From assembly GCF_018070465.1 (NCBI RefSeq), contig NZ_JAGPXT010000032.1, positions 1 through 62,056 of the forward strand: 62,056 nucleotides of DNA, read 5' to 3'. Both the position numbers and the translations under genes were made by a program. Numbering within the stretch: the first letter of the stretch is position 1; each line of letters starts with the position of its first letter. Source of the DNA: Micromonospora sp. C95. GTDB taxonomy: Bacteria > Actinomycetota > Actinomycetes > Mycobacteriales > Micromonosporaceae. Below, piece after piece: positions 24,619 through 34,260 of the stretch. The notes beneath the pieces are model-generated. The model did not search any database, was not told where the DNA came from, and was given only the letters and a program-made list of their open reading frames with translations.

Positions 24619-26364
24619 TCAGCTCTGGCCGAGCGTCCTGCCCTGCTCCCGGGGACGGTGTTCGACAGGGGCCTCCACCACACCGGCGGCGGACGACTCG
24701 GTGACCCACAACTCGTCGTCACCGTCGCCGTACTCCCAGGTCTCCTGCTCCGCGTCGCGCAGCCCACCCTTACGCGGCAACGGGGTCGTCGGCCCGCCGC
24801 GCCGACCGCCCAGCGACGGAGCCGGCCCCGTCGTCGGCGCAGGTCGCCCGGTGCCCGTACCGGCACGTCCGCGCAGATCGGGCCGGGCACCGGCAGCGCC
24901 CTTGCCGGTCACCGGCTTACCGGCGGCCGATTTGCCGCTCGGCGGAGCGCTGGCCTTGGGCGGCCCGCCCGGCGCGGCACCCCGTTGACCGCCGAGGCTC
25001 GGCGGAGGTGCGGCCGGCTTTCCTGGGGCGGCACCGCGCTGACCTGGGCGGGCGGTGGAGCCGGGCAGCCGCGGACTCGACGGCGGCGGAGTGGCCGAAG
25101 CGCCCGGCCGGCTGCCCAGACCCGGCCGACCCCGGCCACCGCCGGGAGCGCCAGCGCCGGTGTTGCCGGGCAAGGTCGGGCGGCTCGGCGCGGGACTCTT
25201 CCGGCCACCTGGTGCCCCGGATCCGCTGCCCGGGCCGCCGGCACCAGGAAGGGTGGGCCGGTTGGGCCCCGGCCCACGGCCACCGGGCGCGCCGGGACCG
25301 CCCGCACCCGGCAGGGTGGTCCTCGGTGCGTTCGGTCGCGCCGAGTTCGGTGCGTTCAGCCCGGGGTTGCCCGGTCGCGGCCCGGGTGGGGCCACCGGCG
25401 GCACCACCGGACCCGGAGGCACGGGTGCCGTGGGTGCGCTGGTCACCGGCGGTGCGGTCGGCGGTGGGGCGACCGGCGCGGCGGCGCCCCCCGCCAGGCC
25501 GACGCCCTCCGGAAGATTTGGTGGCGGCGGTGGTGCGGCACCGGTCGGCGCGTCGGCCCCACCGGGCCGAGTCGGCAGATCCGGCCGGGCCGGCATGGCC
25601 GGGCGGTTCGGGGCGGCCCCGTTCACTGGTGCGCCGGGCGGGGGCGCTCCCGGAGCGCCCGGGCGGGGCACGCCTGACGGATTGGTGATCACCGCGTCCG
25701 TCGGGCCCTTGAACTTCCCGCCGCGGGAGATGTTTGAGATGTAGACGTCGATGTAGAGGTCGGCCAGCGGCTTGGCGATGTTCTTGGCGCGCTGGTGGTA
25801 CTCGTTCTGCACGTCCTCGTAGGATTTGGCGTCGTTGCCGGTGACACCGGGGATCCAGTCGACGAGGTCGACCGGCTGGAAGCCCTCGTCGCTGGTCCGG
25901 CGCTCCCCCTGCTGGGTCTGCTCGGCCTGGTACTGCTCCCAGAGCGTCCGCATCTCCCGCTGGGCAGTCTCGATCTTGCTGGCGAGCTGGTCCAGGCCGG
26001 TGGCGTTGTTGCTGGCCACCTCCCTCCACTCGTCGAGCGAGTGGAGCGTGGCACCCACGCGGGACATGAAGACCCGAGCCGCAGGCGACTGCCAGCGAGC
26101 GTCCAGCGAATCGGCGTGGCGCTTGAGGTTGTCCCGCGTGGTCTGCAACAGGTCAGCCGCGCGCCGCCACATGTCGGCGAGTGCCGTCGTCCGCTCGTCG
26201 CTCTCCTTGCGGACGTACTCCCACATCTGCTCGATGTTGACCGAGTCCCAGGCCGTGGGCTGGTACGGCGTGGCCTGGTCGGCTCGCTCGGCCGCGTAGT
26301 CGTCCGACACACCTGAGTACATCGGATAGCTGACCGGCTGCCATCCGTAGTAGTCGTCGCTCAT
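24619..26364 (-). CDS. WXG100/PPE-like secreted protein with long Pro/Gly-rich domain
   Basis: A protein of 581 residues. Residues 40-200 form an alpha-helical hairpin region with a WxS turn (LDARWQSPAARVFMSRVG) comparable to WXG100 and PPE helical domains. Residues 215-525 are low-complexity Pro/Gly/Ala/Arg, and the C-terminus ends with an acidic conserved-looking block (ETWEYGDGDDELWVTES). The design resembles ESX substrates in which a helical secretion domain carries a long extended passenger. It precedes the mycosin in the same direction and follows another WXG-type gene, so it is likely a secreted substrate or surface-spanning component. Confidence 0.82.
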   Translation of the reverse strand: MSDDYYGWQPVSYPMYSGVSDDYAAERADQATPYQPTAWDSVNIEQMWEYVRKESDERTTALADMWRRAADLLQTTRDNLKRHADSLDARWQSPAARVFMSRVGATLHSLDEWREVASNNATGLDQLASKIETAQREMRTLWEQYQAEQTQQGERRTSDEGFQPVDLVDWIPGVTGNDAKSYEDVQNEYHQRAKNIAKPLADLYIDVYISNISRGGKFKGPTDAVITNPSGVPRPGAPGAPPPGAPVNGAAPNRPAMPARPDLPTRPGGADAPTGAAPPPPPNLPEGVGLAGGAAAPVAPPPTAPPVTSAPTAPVPPGPVVPPVAPPGPRPGNPGLNAPNSARPNAPRTTLPGAGGPGAPGGRGPGPNRPTLPGAGGPGSGSGAPGGRKSPAPSRPTLPGNTGAGAPGGGRGRPGLGSRPGASATPPPSSPRLPGSTARPGQRGAAPGKPAAPPPSLGGQRGAAPGGPPKASAPPSGKSAAGKPVTGKGAAGARPDLRGRAGTGTGRPAPTTGPAPSLGGRRGGPTTPLPRKGGLRDAEQETWEYGDGDDELWVTESSAAGVVEAPVEHRPREQGRTLGQS

Positions 26365-26396
26365 CCCCGCTCCTCAGGCCTCGCCCCGTGACACCG

Positions 26397-27017
26397 TCAC
26401 CGGAGATCCGACTGATTCAGCCGGAGACTTTCGTCGTGCATGCGTTCGCCGTCACCGTGGATCAGATACGTGCCCGAGCCCTCACCGACCACCTCGGCCC
26501 GCGCCCACTCCGGAGTCTCCTCGCTCTGCCCGCCAGTGGGGCAGGCGTTGAGGCCGTAGTAGGGATCCATCGGCTCCGGGTTCAGTGCCGCGTCCGGCAC
26601 CGCGTCGGCGGGGTTCTCCGCGCCCTCCTGCCACCGGCCGCTCAGCGTGTCCTGACCGTCGACGGCGGAGAACGCGTTGTAGACGTCGTCGTTGGTGGCC
26701 TGGGCCAGCGCGTCCCCCGTCAGATACTCCGCCGAGATGGACATCGCGGCCGTGCTGAGCGAGGTGAGGCCCTTCATCACGTCGGCCATCAGATTGGAAA
26801 TGGCCATCCGGCTCTCGTCGTGTCGGCCCCGGAAGAACGCGGCTTCGTTCATTCCGCCGCCGCCGAACGGTGCCTGCACCGTGAGCATGGGGCGCAGGCC
26901 GTTGTCGAAGCTGGGCTGGAAGTTGGTCTCCATCTCCTTCTGGATGGCCAGCGCGAAATCCTTCAGCTGCTGGATGTCGACGTCGATCTGTTCGTCGACG
27001 AGCCACTCGTCGCCCAT
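26397..27017 (-). CDS. WXG-type/ESX-associated helical protein
   Basis: A 206-residue protein. The start at 27017 (MGDEWLVDEQID) is chosen because GGAGGG lies immediately upstream; the frame extends to 27041 without support. Residues 1-130 are predicted alpha-helical and include a gap between two helices (PFGGGGMNEAAFFRGRHDES) in place of a strict WXG. The remainder is acidic and poor in hydrophobics. It has no signal peptide. Position directly before the PPE-like gene suggests that the two form a PE/PPE-like pair. Confidence 0.7.
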   Translation of the reverse strand: MGDEWLVDEQIDVDIQQLKDFALAIQKEMETNFQPSFDNGLRPMLTVQAPFGGGGMNEAAFFRGRHDESRMAISNLMADVMKGLTSLSTAAMSISAEYLTGDALAQATNDDVYNAFSAVDGQDTLSGRWQEGAENPADAVPDAALNPEPMDPYYGLNACPTGGQSEETPEWARAEVVGEGSGTYLIHGDGERMHDESLRLNQSDLR

Positions 27018-27122
27018 GTTCCCTCCCCCGTTCACCCACACGATGCCAGCGCGGCTGCTTCCTTCTCCGACAGTTCGGGGGTCAGGCAGCCGCGTTCCGT
27101 AAGTCCACTCTGGCCGACAGTA

Positions 27123-27134
27123 GCCCGATCGGGC
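27123..27134. terminator. Possible hairpin downstream of eccC
   Basis: GCCCGATCGGGC is a 12-bp perfect palindrome about 15 bp past the eccC stop. It lacks a U-tract and is short, so a terminator role is weakly supported. A second inverted repeat (CGCGGCTGC at 27050-27058 with GCAGCCGCG at 27086-27094) lies further on. Confidence 0.25.
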
Positions 27135-27149
27135 AACCCCGTACCGGGC

Positions 27150-30100
27150 TCAGGAGCGCGGCGGAAGGTGCACCAGCTGCACCAACCGGGTACCGCCGCG
27201 CCGGGACACCAGCCAACCCCGGCCCGGTGGCAACGGCCCCGGCCGCACGGTGCCGAGCAGCACCCCCTCGTCCCGGTTGCCGGACATCACGATGCCGGGC
27301 GTGCTGATCTCCCGGAGCCGCATCAGCACCGGCTCGTAGAGCGCCCGACTGGCGCCGCCGGTACGCCGGGCGATGACCACGTGCAGGCCGATGTCCCGAG
27401 CCTGGGGCAGGAACTCCAGCAGCGGCGTCAACGGGTTACTCCCAGCGCCCGCCACCAGGTCGTAGTCGTCGACAAGCACGTACAGGTCGGGACCCTTCCA
27501 CCAGTCGCGGGCCCGCAACCGCTCGGCGTTGATGTCCGGCGGTGGTAGCCGGTCGCGCATCACCGTGGCGACCTCGCTGATGATGCCCTCGGTGACCTGG
27601 GCGGTCGAGCCGTACCCGATCAGGTGCGGCGTGTCGATGTCGCCGAGCAAGCTGCGCCGGTAGTCGACGATGACCAGCCGCGCCTCGGTCAGCTCGTTGC
27701 GGTCGACGATGGTCTGCGCCAGCGCCCGCAGGAAGGTGCTCTTGCCCGACTCGCCGTCACCGAACAGGATGAAGTGCGGGTCGGCGGCGAAGTCCACGTG
27801 CACCGGCTGAAGGTCCACCTCGGCGATACCGATCGGGATCCCCGGGCGGCCCGTGTTCGGCAGGCTGCCGTACGGCACCACCGGCGGCAGCAACCGGATC
27901 GGCGGTGCGCCCGGCCCCTGCCAGGCGGCGGCCAGATCGGTGACCAGCTTCCGCGCCCCCTCGGGCAGACTCTCCGCCTCCTGCGCGCTGTCCGCGCGGG
28001 GCAGCGCCGCCAGGAACTGCTGTCCGTCCGGCGTGATGCCCCGGCCCGGTGACTTCTCCGGCACGTTCATCGCCGCCCGCCGGTCCAGGTTGGAGTCGCT
28101 GGCGTCGGCCAACCGCAACTCCAGCCGGGTGCCGAAGACGTCCCGGACGGCCGGCCGCAGGTCCATCCAGCGGCTCGCGGTCACGATCAGATGGATGCCG
28201 AAGGACAGCCCCCGGTTGGCGATGTCATTGATCGTCGGTTCCAGGTCCTCGAACTCCGTGCGCAGCGTGGCCCAACCGTCGATGACCAGGAAGACGTCGC
28301 CGAAGGGGTCGTCGTCGTGCTGGCCGTGCCGCCGGGCCCGCCGGTACTCGCCCATCGAGTCCACCCCGCGCTCGGCGAACCGCCGCTCCCGCTCGCCCAT
28401 CAGCAGCTGCAGCTCGGCGACGGTACGCCGGACCAGGCCGGCGTCGAGGCGGGTCGCCACCGAGCCGACGTGTGGCAGGTCGCGCAGCGACGACAGCGCG
28501 CTGCTGCCCAGATCGAGGCAGTAGACCTGGGTCTCGCGTGGTGTGTGGGTCAGCGCCAGGGCGGTGACGACCGTTCGGAGCAGGGTGCTCTTGCCACTCT
28601 GCGGGCCGCCGACGATCACCGCGTGGCCGGCCGAACCGGCCAGGTCGAACCAGAGCACGTCGCGGCGCTGATCGAACGGCTTGTCGACGATGCCGACCGC
28701 GACCTGCAGCTCGCCGAGCAGGCCAGCGTGCGCGACGGTGATGCCCCGGGCGGGATCGGCGGTCATCGGCGGCAGCAACTGGTCCAACGTCGGCGGCTCG
28801 GCCAGCGGGGGTAGCCACACCTGGTGCGCGGGCTTGCCTCGGCCGGCGAGGCGGCCGACCAGGATGTCCAGCACACTCTCGCCGACCCCGTCGGCCGGCT
28901 CCGGCGCGATCTCCTCCTTCGGCGCACGGCTCACCGGCGGGGCGACGTAGGCGGTGGTGTACTCGCGTACCCGGTCCTCGCCGTCGCCGGCCGCCACCGC
29001 CGCCGCGGTCTTGCTCCGATAGACGCCGGAGACGTACGCGGCCTTGAACCGGACCAGCGGCTCGGTGCCGAACCGTAGGTAGCCGTGCCCCGGTGACCGG
29101 GGCAGCTCGTACGCGTCGGTGGCCCCCAGCACCACCCGGGACTCCATCGCCGAGAAGGTCCGCAGGCCGATGCGGTACGACAGGTGCGTGTCGAGCCCTC
29201 GCAGCCGCCCCTCCTCCAGGCGCTGGCTCGCCAGCAGCAGGTGTACGCCGAGCGACCGACCGACCCGGCCGATCTGCACGAACATGTCGATGAAGTCCGG
29301 CTTGGCGGTCAGCAGTTCGGAGAACTCGTCACAGATGATGAGCAGGCTCGGCAGCGGCGACAGCGGTGCGCCCGCCGCCCGGGCCTTCTCGTAGTCACGC
29401 TGCGAGGCGTAGTTGCCCGCCGCGCGCAGCAGTTCCTGCCGTCGGACCAACTCGCCGTTTATGGAGTCGGTCATCCGGTCCACCAACGGCAACTCGTCGG
29501 CCAGGTTGGTGATCACCGCGCTGGTGTGGGGCAGGCCGTCCAACCGGGTGAAGGTGGCACCACCCTTGAAGTCGACAAGCACGAAATTGAGGCTCTCCGA
29601 GGAGTGGGTGGCCGCGAGTGCCAGCACCAGGGTGCGCAACAACTCCGACTTGCCGGAACCGGTCGCACCGATGAGCAACCCGTGCGGTCCCATGCCGTCC
29701 TGTGCCGACTCCTTGAGGTCCAGCTCCACCGGCCCGCCGTCGGCGCCCACCCCGATCGGCACCCGCAGCTTGTCGCGATTGGGGCGCGGCTGCCACGCCC
29801 GATCCACGTCGAACTCGTACGGATCGCCGAGGTCGAGCAGCTCGGCCAGGCCCAGCTCGGTGGTGAGCGGAGTGTCGCCGCCTCCCCGGGAGGCGGCGGA
29901 GAGGCGCAGCGGAGCGAGTTGCATGGCCAACGCCTCAAGCTCGGCCACCCGGCAGTCGTCGGCCCGGCCGATCTCGGCCTGGCCATCCACGGTGATGCTG
30001 TGCAACCGGCGGTCCGCCGCCACCTCCAGCACCAGCCGCGCCCGGTCGAGCAGGCGAGGCGCCGGAGTGGACAGGTCGAGCAGGGTGACTCCCTCCACCC

Positions 30101-31112
30101 CGCCCTCGGTCATCAGGTGATCGGAACCTGCGGTGTCGCCACCGTCGATCACCACCAGCACATGCGGCCCGGCGACCTGGGGCGTACCGCCACTGGCGTT
30201 GAACCGGGGCCGACTGGCCAACACGTCGTCGAGCATCGCCTCCAGGCCGGTGACCGAGGGTGCCACCAGGCGCAACTGGCCGAGCGCGTCGGTGCGGGAC
30301 GGGTGCAGGGCGTGTGGCAGCCACTTCGTCCACTCCCAGGCGGCCCGCCGGTCCGGCGCTACGCAGATCGCGACGAGCATGTCGTCGGGCGCGTGGAACG
30401 CGGTGGCCTGCGCGAGCACCGCCCGGACCATGCCCCGGCCGGCCTCGGTGTCGCCGCGCAGGTGCACCCGGGCGAACCCGTTCAGCGCCATGGTCACCGG
30501 CAGGTCGGGCACCTCGCCGTAGCTGGTGAGAAACCGCCGCAGCGCGAGCGCACACATCGGTTCCAACTTCTCCAGCGACGTGGCCGGCGGCGGCACCAGC
30601 GGAGTCGCCAGCTCCTGTGGCCCCAGACCGATCCGTACGGTGGCGAAATCCACGTCGCCACGCCGCCGCTCCCACAACCGGGGCCCCAGCGGCAGGGACC
30701 AGAGAACGTCCGGGTCGGGATGCCGGTAGAAGGCGGCCTCCCGCTGCCTGCGGATCGTCTTGAGCACCCGACGCCGCTGACGGGACAGATGCGTCATGTA
30801 CTCGCGGCGCTTCTGCAGCATCTCCTGCTTGCCCGGGCCGCCGGAGTTGTTCGTCAACTGCGACCCGAGCATCCCGATCGCGGAGAGTCCGAACAGGCCA
30901 CCGGTGACGTAGCCGAGGGTCGACCCGCCCCGGCCGGCGAACATCAGGGCCATCGCGAACGAGCCGGCGAGCATCGGCAGCAGCATCAGCATCTGCCCCC
31001 ACGCCTTGCCGCTCGGCGCGGGCACCTCGGGCGGCGCGTCCAGCAGCACCTCGCCGGAGGGGTACTCCGGTTCCGGCTGGCGGGCAGGTCGCTTGACGAC
31101 CACCGTGCTCAC
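27150..31112 (-). CDS. eccC: Type VII secretion FtsK/SpoIIIE ATPase EccC
   Basis: The 1,320-residue motor and substrate receptor of the ESX system. Two transmembrane helices are at about 38-90. Three ATPase domains follow, with Walker A motifs LLIGATGSGKSELLRT (near 480), VIVGGPQSGKSTLLRT (near 840) and ILFGDGESGKSTFLRA (near 1122), and Walker B motifs LLIICDEFSELL, VFLVIDGWATL and LYVLVDDYDLV. All three P-loops look intact, which is notable because domains 2 and 3 are often degenerate. The protein is one chain, not split into Ca and Cb. A GTG start at 31112 is preceded by GGAGG. It is divergent from eccD. Confidence 0.96.
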   Translation of the reverse strand: MSTVVVKRPARQPEPEYPSGEVLLDAPPEVPAPSGKAWGQMLMLLPMLAGSFAMALMFAGRGGSTLGYVTGGLFGLSAIGMLGSQLTNNSGGPGKQEMLQKRREYMTHLSRQRRRVLKTIRRQREAAFYRHPDPDVLWSLPLGPRLWERRRGDVDFATVRIGLGPQELATPLVPPPATSLEKLEPMCALALRRFLTSYGEVPDLPVTMALNGFARVHLRGDTEAGRGMVRAVLAQATAFHAPDDMLVAICVAPDRRAAWEWTKWLPHALHPSRTDALGQLRLVAPSVTGLEAMLDDVLASRPRFNASGGTPQVAGPHVLVVIDGGDTAGSDHLMTEGGVEGVTLLDLSTPAPRLLDRARLVLEVAADRRLHSITVDGQAEIGRADDCRVAELEALAMQLAPLRLSAASRGGGDTPLTTELGLAELLDLGDPYEFDVDRAWQPRPNRDKLRVPIGVGADGGPVELDLKESAQDGMGPHGLLIGATGSGKSELLRTLVLALAATHSSESLNFVLVDFKGGATFTRLDGLPHTSAVITNLADELPLVDRMTDSINGELVRRQELLRAAGNYASQRDYEKARAAGAPLSPLPSLLIICDEFSELLTAKPDFIDMFVQIGRVGRSLGVHLLLASQRLEEGRLRGLDTHLSYRIGLRTFSAMESRVVLGATDAYELPRSPGHGYLRFGTEPLVRFKAAYVSGVYRSKTAAAVAAGDGEDRVREYTTAYVAPPVSRAPKEEIAPEPADGVGESVLDILVGRLAGRGKPAHQVWLPPLAEPPTLDQLLPPMTADPARGITVAHAGLLGELQVAVGIVDKPFDQRRDVLWFDLAGSAGHAVIVGGPQSGKSTLLRTVVTALALTHTPRETQVYCLDLGSSALSSLRDLPHVGSVATRLDAGLVRRTVAELQLLMGERERRFAERGVDSMGEYRRARRHGQHDDDPFGDVFLVIDGWATLRTEFEDLEPTINDIANRGLSFGIHLIVTASRWMDLRPAVRDVFGTRLELRLADASDSNLDRRAAMNVPEKSPGRGITPDGQQFLAALPRADSAQEAESLPEGARKLVTDLAAAWQGPGAPPIRLLPPVVPYGSLPNTGRPGIPIGIAEVDLQPVHVDFAADPHFILFGDGESGKSTFLRALAQTIVDRNELTEARLVIVDYRRSLLGDIDTPHLIGYGSTAQVTEGIISEVATVMRDRLPPPDINAERLRARDWWKGPDLYVLVDDYDLVAGAGSNPLTPLLEFLPQARDIGLHVVIARRTGGASRALYEPVLMRLREISTPGIVMSGNRDEGVLLGTVRPGPLPPGRGWLVSRRGGTRLVQLVHLPPRS

Positions 31113-31241
31113 GTGACAGACCTCCGTCGCCTCGGTGCGCCGCGGTGAACCGCCCCCGCGTCACCGGCACATGGTAGGTAGCCTTTGCCCGTCAGGACAG
31201 CCGCGGGCCGTCGGCCCGCTCCTCGTACCGAGGGGTCGATA
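31113..31241. promoter_or_regulatory. Divergent promoter region eccC / eccD
   Basis: The 129-bp region holds both promoters. ATGGTAGGTAGCCT (31171-31184) carries TACCAT on the minus strand (31171-31176) and TAGCCT on the plus strand (31179-31184), both TAnnnT -10 candidates. The ATGGTAGG core also appears in the control region before eccB (34267-34274), suggesting coordinated control of the two halves of the locus. Confidence 0.4.
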
Positions 31242-32630
31242 GTGGTCACCCAGGCCGGAACCGGACTCGCGCGCATCGCCGTGGTCGCCCCCAACCGTCG
31301 GTTGGACCTCGCCCTGCCCGAGCACCTGCCGCTCGTCGGGTTGCTGCCCGCGGTGCTCCGACAGGCCGACGAGGAGCCATCGGACGGCACCAGCCACGGA
31401 GGCTGGATGCTGCGACGCACCGACGGCAGCCCGGTCGACCTGGCCCGTACGCTCGCCGCGCAGAACGTCCGGGACGGCGAGACGCTGCACCTGGTGCCAC
31501 GCCGCACCGAGTGGCCGGAGCTGGCGTACGACGACCTGATGGAGGCCGTCGCCGACGGTGCCCGACGGCGCGGGGTGGCCTGGAGCCCGTTCGCGACCCG
31601 GCTCACCGGCCTGATCGTGGCCGGCGTGCTGCTGCTGCTCGGCCTGGTCGTGATCGTGACGTCCGAGGAGCCCGGCTGGCTCGGCGGTGCGGTGGCCCTC
31701 GGCGCGGCCGGTCTGCTGCTGGTCTGCGGGATCGTGCTGTCCCGGGCGATGGCCGACTCCCTAGCCGGTGCGGTCGTCGCCGCCGCCGGCCTGCCCTACG
31801 CCTTCGTCGGCGGTGTGCTGGTGATCGGCACCGGCGAGTCGGTCTGGGCGTTGGGCGCCCCGCACGTGCTGCTCGGCTCCGCTGTGCTGCTGCTCTCCGG
31901 GCTGCTCGGTCTGCTCGGAGTCGGCGATGCGACGAGGGTCTTCGTGGCCGCGGTCTTCGTCGGCTTCTGGGGCATGGTCGGCGGGCTGATCGCGCTCGGC
32001 TCGATGGACGCCGCACAGGGCAGCGCGATCGTGGTGGGTGCGGTGGCGTTGCTGCTGCCGGCCATGCCGCTGCTCTCCGTGCGGCTCGGGAAGATGCCGA
32101 TGCCGGCGTTGCCGCGTACCGCCGCAGACCTGCTGCGCGACGAGCCGCAGCCCAGGCGGGAAGTGATCTACCAGGCCACCGCCCGGGCCGACGAGGTCTT
32201 CACCGGCATGGTCTTCGGGGCGTTCGTCATCACCATCGGCGGCCTGATCGTGCTCACCGCGACCGGCACTCTCTCCGCACTGCTGCTCGCCGGCATCATC
32301 TCGCTGGGCTACCTGCTGCGCGCCCGACTGGTGTCGACGGTTCGACACCGGGTGCCGATGCTGGCCGTCGGCCTGGTGGGTCTGGGCCTGCTGCCCCTGA
32401 TCGGTGCGGCCGACGCGTCGACGGGAGCGCGGGTGCTGGCCGTGCTGCCGGTGGCCCTGGTCGCGGCCGGACTGTCGGCCGCCGCCGGGCTCGCCTACAG
32501 CCGGCGTGCGCCGTCGCCCCGGCTGGCCCGGCTCGGCGACATCTTCGACATCCTCCTCCAACTGGCGGTGGTTCCGGTCGCGTGCAGCGTGCTCGGCCTG
32601 TACGCCTTCATGCGCGCCATCAACGGCTGA
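31242..32630 (+). CDS. eccD: Type VII secretion integral membrane protein EccD
   Basis: A 462-residue membrane pore-complex component. Residues 1-95 are a ubiquitin-like YukD domain (ARIAVVAPNRRLDLALPEHL; VRDGETLHLVP), followed by eleven closely spaced transmembrane helices. GTG at 31242 is selected because GAGGGG sits just upstream and it gives the usual VTQAxxGxxRxxVxAP N-terminus; the open frame to 31185 adds basic residues not seen in the family. Its stop is only 8 bp from the convergent immunity gene. Confidence 0.95.
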   Translation: MVTQAGTGLARIAVVAPNRRLDLALPEHLPLVGLLPAVLRQADEEPSDGTSHGGWMLRRTDGSPVDLARTLAAQNVRDGETLHLVPRRTEWPELAYDDLMEAVADGARRRGVAWSPFATRLTGLIVAGVLLLLGLVVIVTSEEPGWLGGAVALGAAGLLLVCGIVLSRAMADSLAGAVVAAAGLPYAFVGGVLVIGTGESVWALGAPHVLLGSAVLLLSGLLGLLGVGDATRVFVAAVFVGFWGMVGGLIALGSMDAAQGSAIVVGAVALLLPAMPLLSVRLGKMPMPALPRTAADLLRDEPQPRREVIYQATARADEVFTGMVFGAFVITIGGLIVLTATGTLSALLLAGIISLGYLLRARLVSTVRHRVPMLAVGLVGLGLLPLIGAADASTGARVLAVLPVALVAAGLSAAAGLAYSRRAPSPRLARLGDIFDILLQLAVVPVACSVLGLYAFMRAING

Positions 32631-32638
32631 CGTCTCCG

Positions 32639-33376
32639 TCACCAGTCGCGATCGTGGGCCTCGGCCATGGGCCCGCCGCGGATCAGTTTGACGATTGCGG
32701 AGTCGAGGTCTGGACCGACGTAAAAGTCATCGGCCCAGTGCAGCATGAACACGCGCCCCTGCGCGTCGGCCACCAGTTCGGACGGTCCGTCCTCGTTGTT
32801 GCCGATCGGATAGACGGGGTTGTCGAACTCCTCGGCGAAGGCCCGGGCCGCCACCGTTACCACCCCGCCTTCCGTTGGGTGGATGTAGCTGGTAAAGCCG
32901 CCGCCCGGGCGGCCACTTCGGCCGAATTGAGGCAGCTGCAGGCCGCCGAATTCGACAAGGGCGGCGCGGACGACCGGCGGGCATTCCAGCCCAGCCAGTT
33001 CGTCGGCGAAGCGGACCATCCAGTGATCGACCGCTGCTCTGAACTTGCGGCCGGGAAACCAGCCGGCTTGCTCCAGTACGTGCCGCACGTCGGGCGGGAA
33101 GCGTCCCTCGGCGGCTCGGCGCTGCGTGTACCGCTCGGCGATCGTCTGCCACGGCAGCGAGGACCACTGGGAGACCTCGCCGGTCTCCCGGTCGATGACC
33201 AGGCGGGGGTACCCGGTGGACGGAGGCGGCAGCGGCGGACCGTCGGTCACGGCGGCTACGGGTTCTACCAGGCAGGCGACATATCCGAGATCGAACTCGA
33301 ACAGGGTCACATCGAATGTCGTCTGCTCGTTGGCCCAGTCGCGGGCGATCGCCAGGACCTCGTCACGGCTGATCAT
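32639..33376 (-). CDS. YrhB-SUKH-3 double-domain immunity protein, copy A
   Basis: About 245 residues. The N-terminal half is a YrhB-like domain (MISRDEVLAIARDWA; later RLVIDRETGEVSQW) and the C-terminal half a SUKH-3 domain (FPPDVRHVLEQAGWFPGRKF; GRVFMLHWADDFYVG). The start at 33376 follows GAGGAG; the longer frame to 33421 has no ribosome site. Both domains are known immunity folds of polymorphic toxin systems. The tandem copy at 33440-34186 is clearly paralogous. No toxin lies next to it, so it protects against the giant effector or foreign toxins. Its GC content at wobble sites is somewhat lower than that of the ecc genes, hinting at transfer. Confidence 0.88.
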   Translation of the reverse strand: MISRDEVLAIARDWANEQTTFDVTLFEFDLGYVACLVEPVAAVTDGPPLPPPSTGYPRLVIDRETGEVSQWSSLPWQTIAERYTQRRAAEGRFPPDVRHVLEQAGWFPGRKFRAAVDHWMVRFADELAGLECPPVVRAALVEFGGLQLPQFGRSGRPGGGFTSYIHPTEGGVVTVAARAFAEEFDNPVYPIGNNEDGPSELVADAQGRVFMLHWADDFYVGPDLDSAIVKLIRGGPMAEAHDRDW

Positions 33377-33439
33377 CGGACTCCTCGGGCTGCCCTGTCC
33401 CTCGACGACGGCCAAGGGCAATCTGCGGCCAGGTCGGGC

Positions 33440-34186
33440 TTACCAGTCACGGTCGCTGGCCTCGGACATCTCGGTACCTCGGATCAGGTTGACGATGGCG
33501 GTGTCGATGTCCGGGCCGACGAAGAAATCGTCGGCCCAGTGCAGCATGAAGACCCGTCCCTGTGCGTCGGCGACCAGTTCGGACGGCCCGTCCTCGTTGT
33601 TGCCGATCGGATAGACCGGGTTATCGAACTCTACGGCGAAGGCCCGCGCCTTGTCCGTGACGATTCCGCCCACGGTTGGAAAGAGATAGCTGGTGAAGCC
33701 ACCTTCCGGTTCACCGGGTCTGTCGAGCTGCGGCAGCTCCAGGCCGCCGAACTCGATTAGTGCTGCCCGGACGATCGGCGGGCATTCCAATCCAGCCAGT
33801 TCGTCAGCGAAACTGACCATCCAGTGGTTCACTCCGGCGCTGAAGTCACGACCGGGAAACCAGCCGGCCCGGTCCAGCACCCGTCGCACGTCGGGGGGAA
33901 AGCGTCCTTCGGCTGCCCGGTAGAGTGCGTACTCTTCGGCCACCATTGGTGCGGAGAGCGACGCCCATTGGGATACCTCACCGGTTTCGCGGTCAACGAC
34001 CGCTCGCGGATACCCCGTCGACGGAGGCGGTATGGGCACGCCGTCAACGACGCCCGTTTCCGGGAGAACGCGCCAGACGACGTAACCGAGGTCGAACTCG
34101 TACAGGTCCACTTCGGGGGCGGGGCCTGGCCTGCCCGCGCGGGCCCATTCGCGGGCGATGGCCAGGGCCTCGTCGCGGCTGATCAT
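33440..34186 (-). CDS. YrhB-SUKH-3 double-domain immunity protein, copy B
   Basis: A 248-residue paralogue of the preceding gene: MISRDEALAIAREWARAG at the start, RAVVDRETGEVSQWASL in the YrhB part, FPPDVRRVLDRAGWFPGRDF opening the SUKH-3 part and GRVFMLHWADDFFVG near the end. The C-terminal halves of the two copies are nearly the same, while the N-terminal YrhB halves differ more, as expected if the YrhB part is the toxin-facing variable domain. The first residues align with the small genes nested in the giant effector frame (MTEDEALTLIRRLL). Confidence 0.88.
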   Translation of the reverse strand: MISRDEALAIAREWARAGRPGPAPEVDLYEFDLGYVVWRVLPETGVVDGVPIPPPSTGYPRAVVDRETGEVSQWASLSAPMVAEEYALYRAAEGRFPPDVRRVLDRAGWFPGRDFSAGVNHWMVSFADELAGLECPPIVRAALIEFGGLELPQLDRPGEPEGGFTSYLFPTVGGIVTDKARAFAVEFDNPVYPIGNNEDGPSELVADAQGRVFMLHWADDFFVGPDIDTAIVNLIRGTEMSEASDRDW

Positions 34187-34260
34187 CGAAGGACTCCTCG
34201 GGCTGCCGTCGTCGGTTCCGCCGGCCGACGCCGGATGCGGGCACCGGGCGGCTCGACGCC

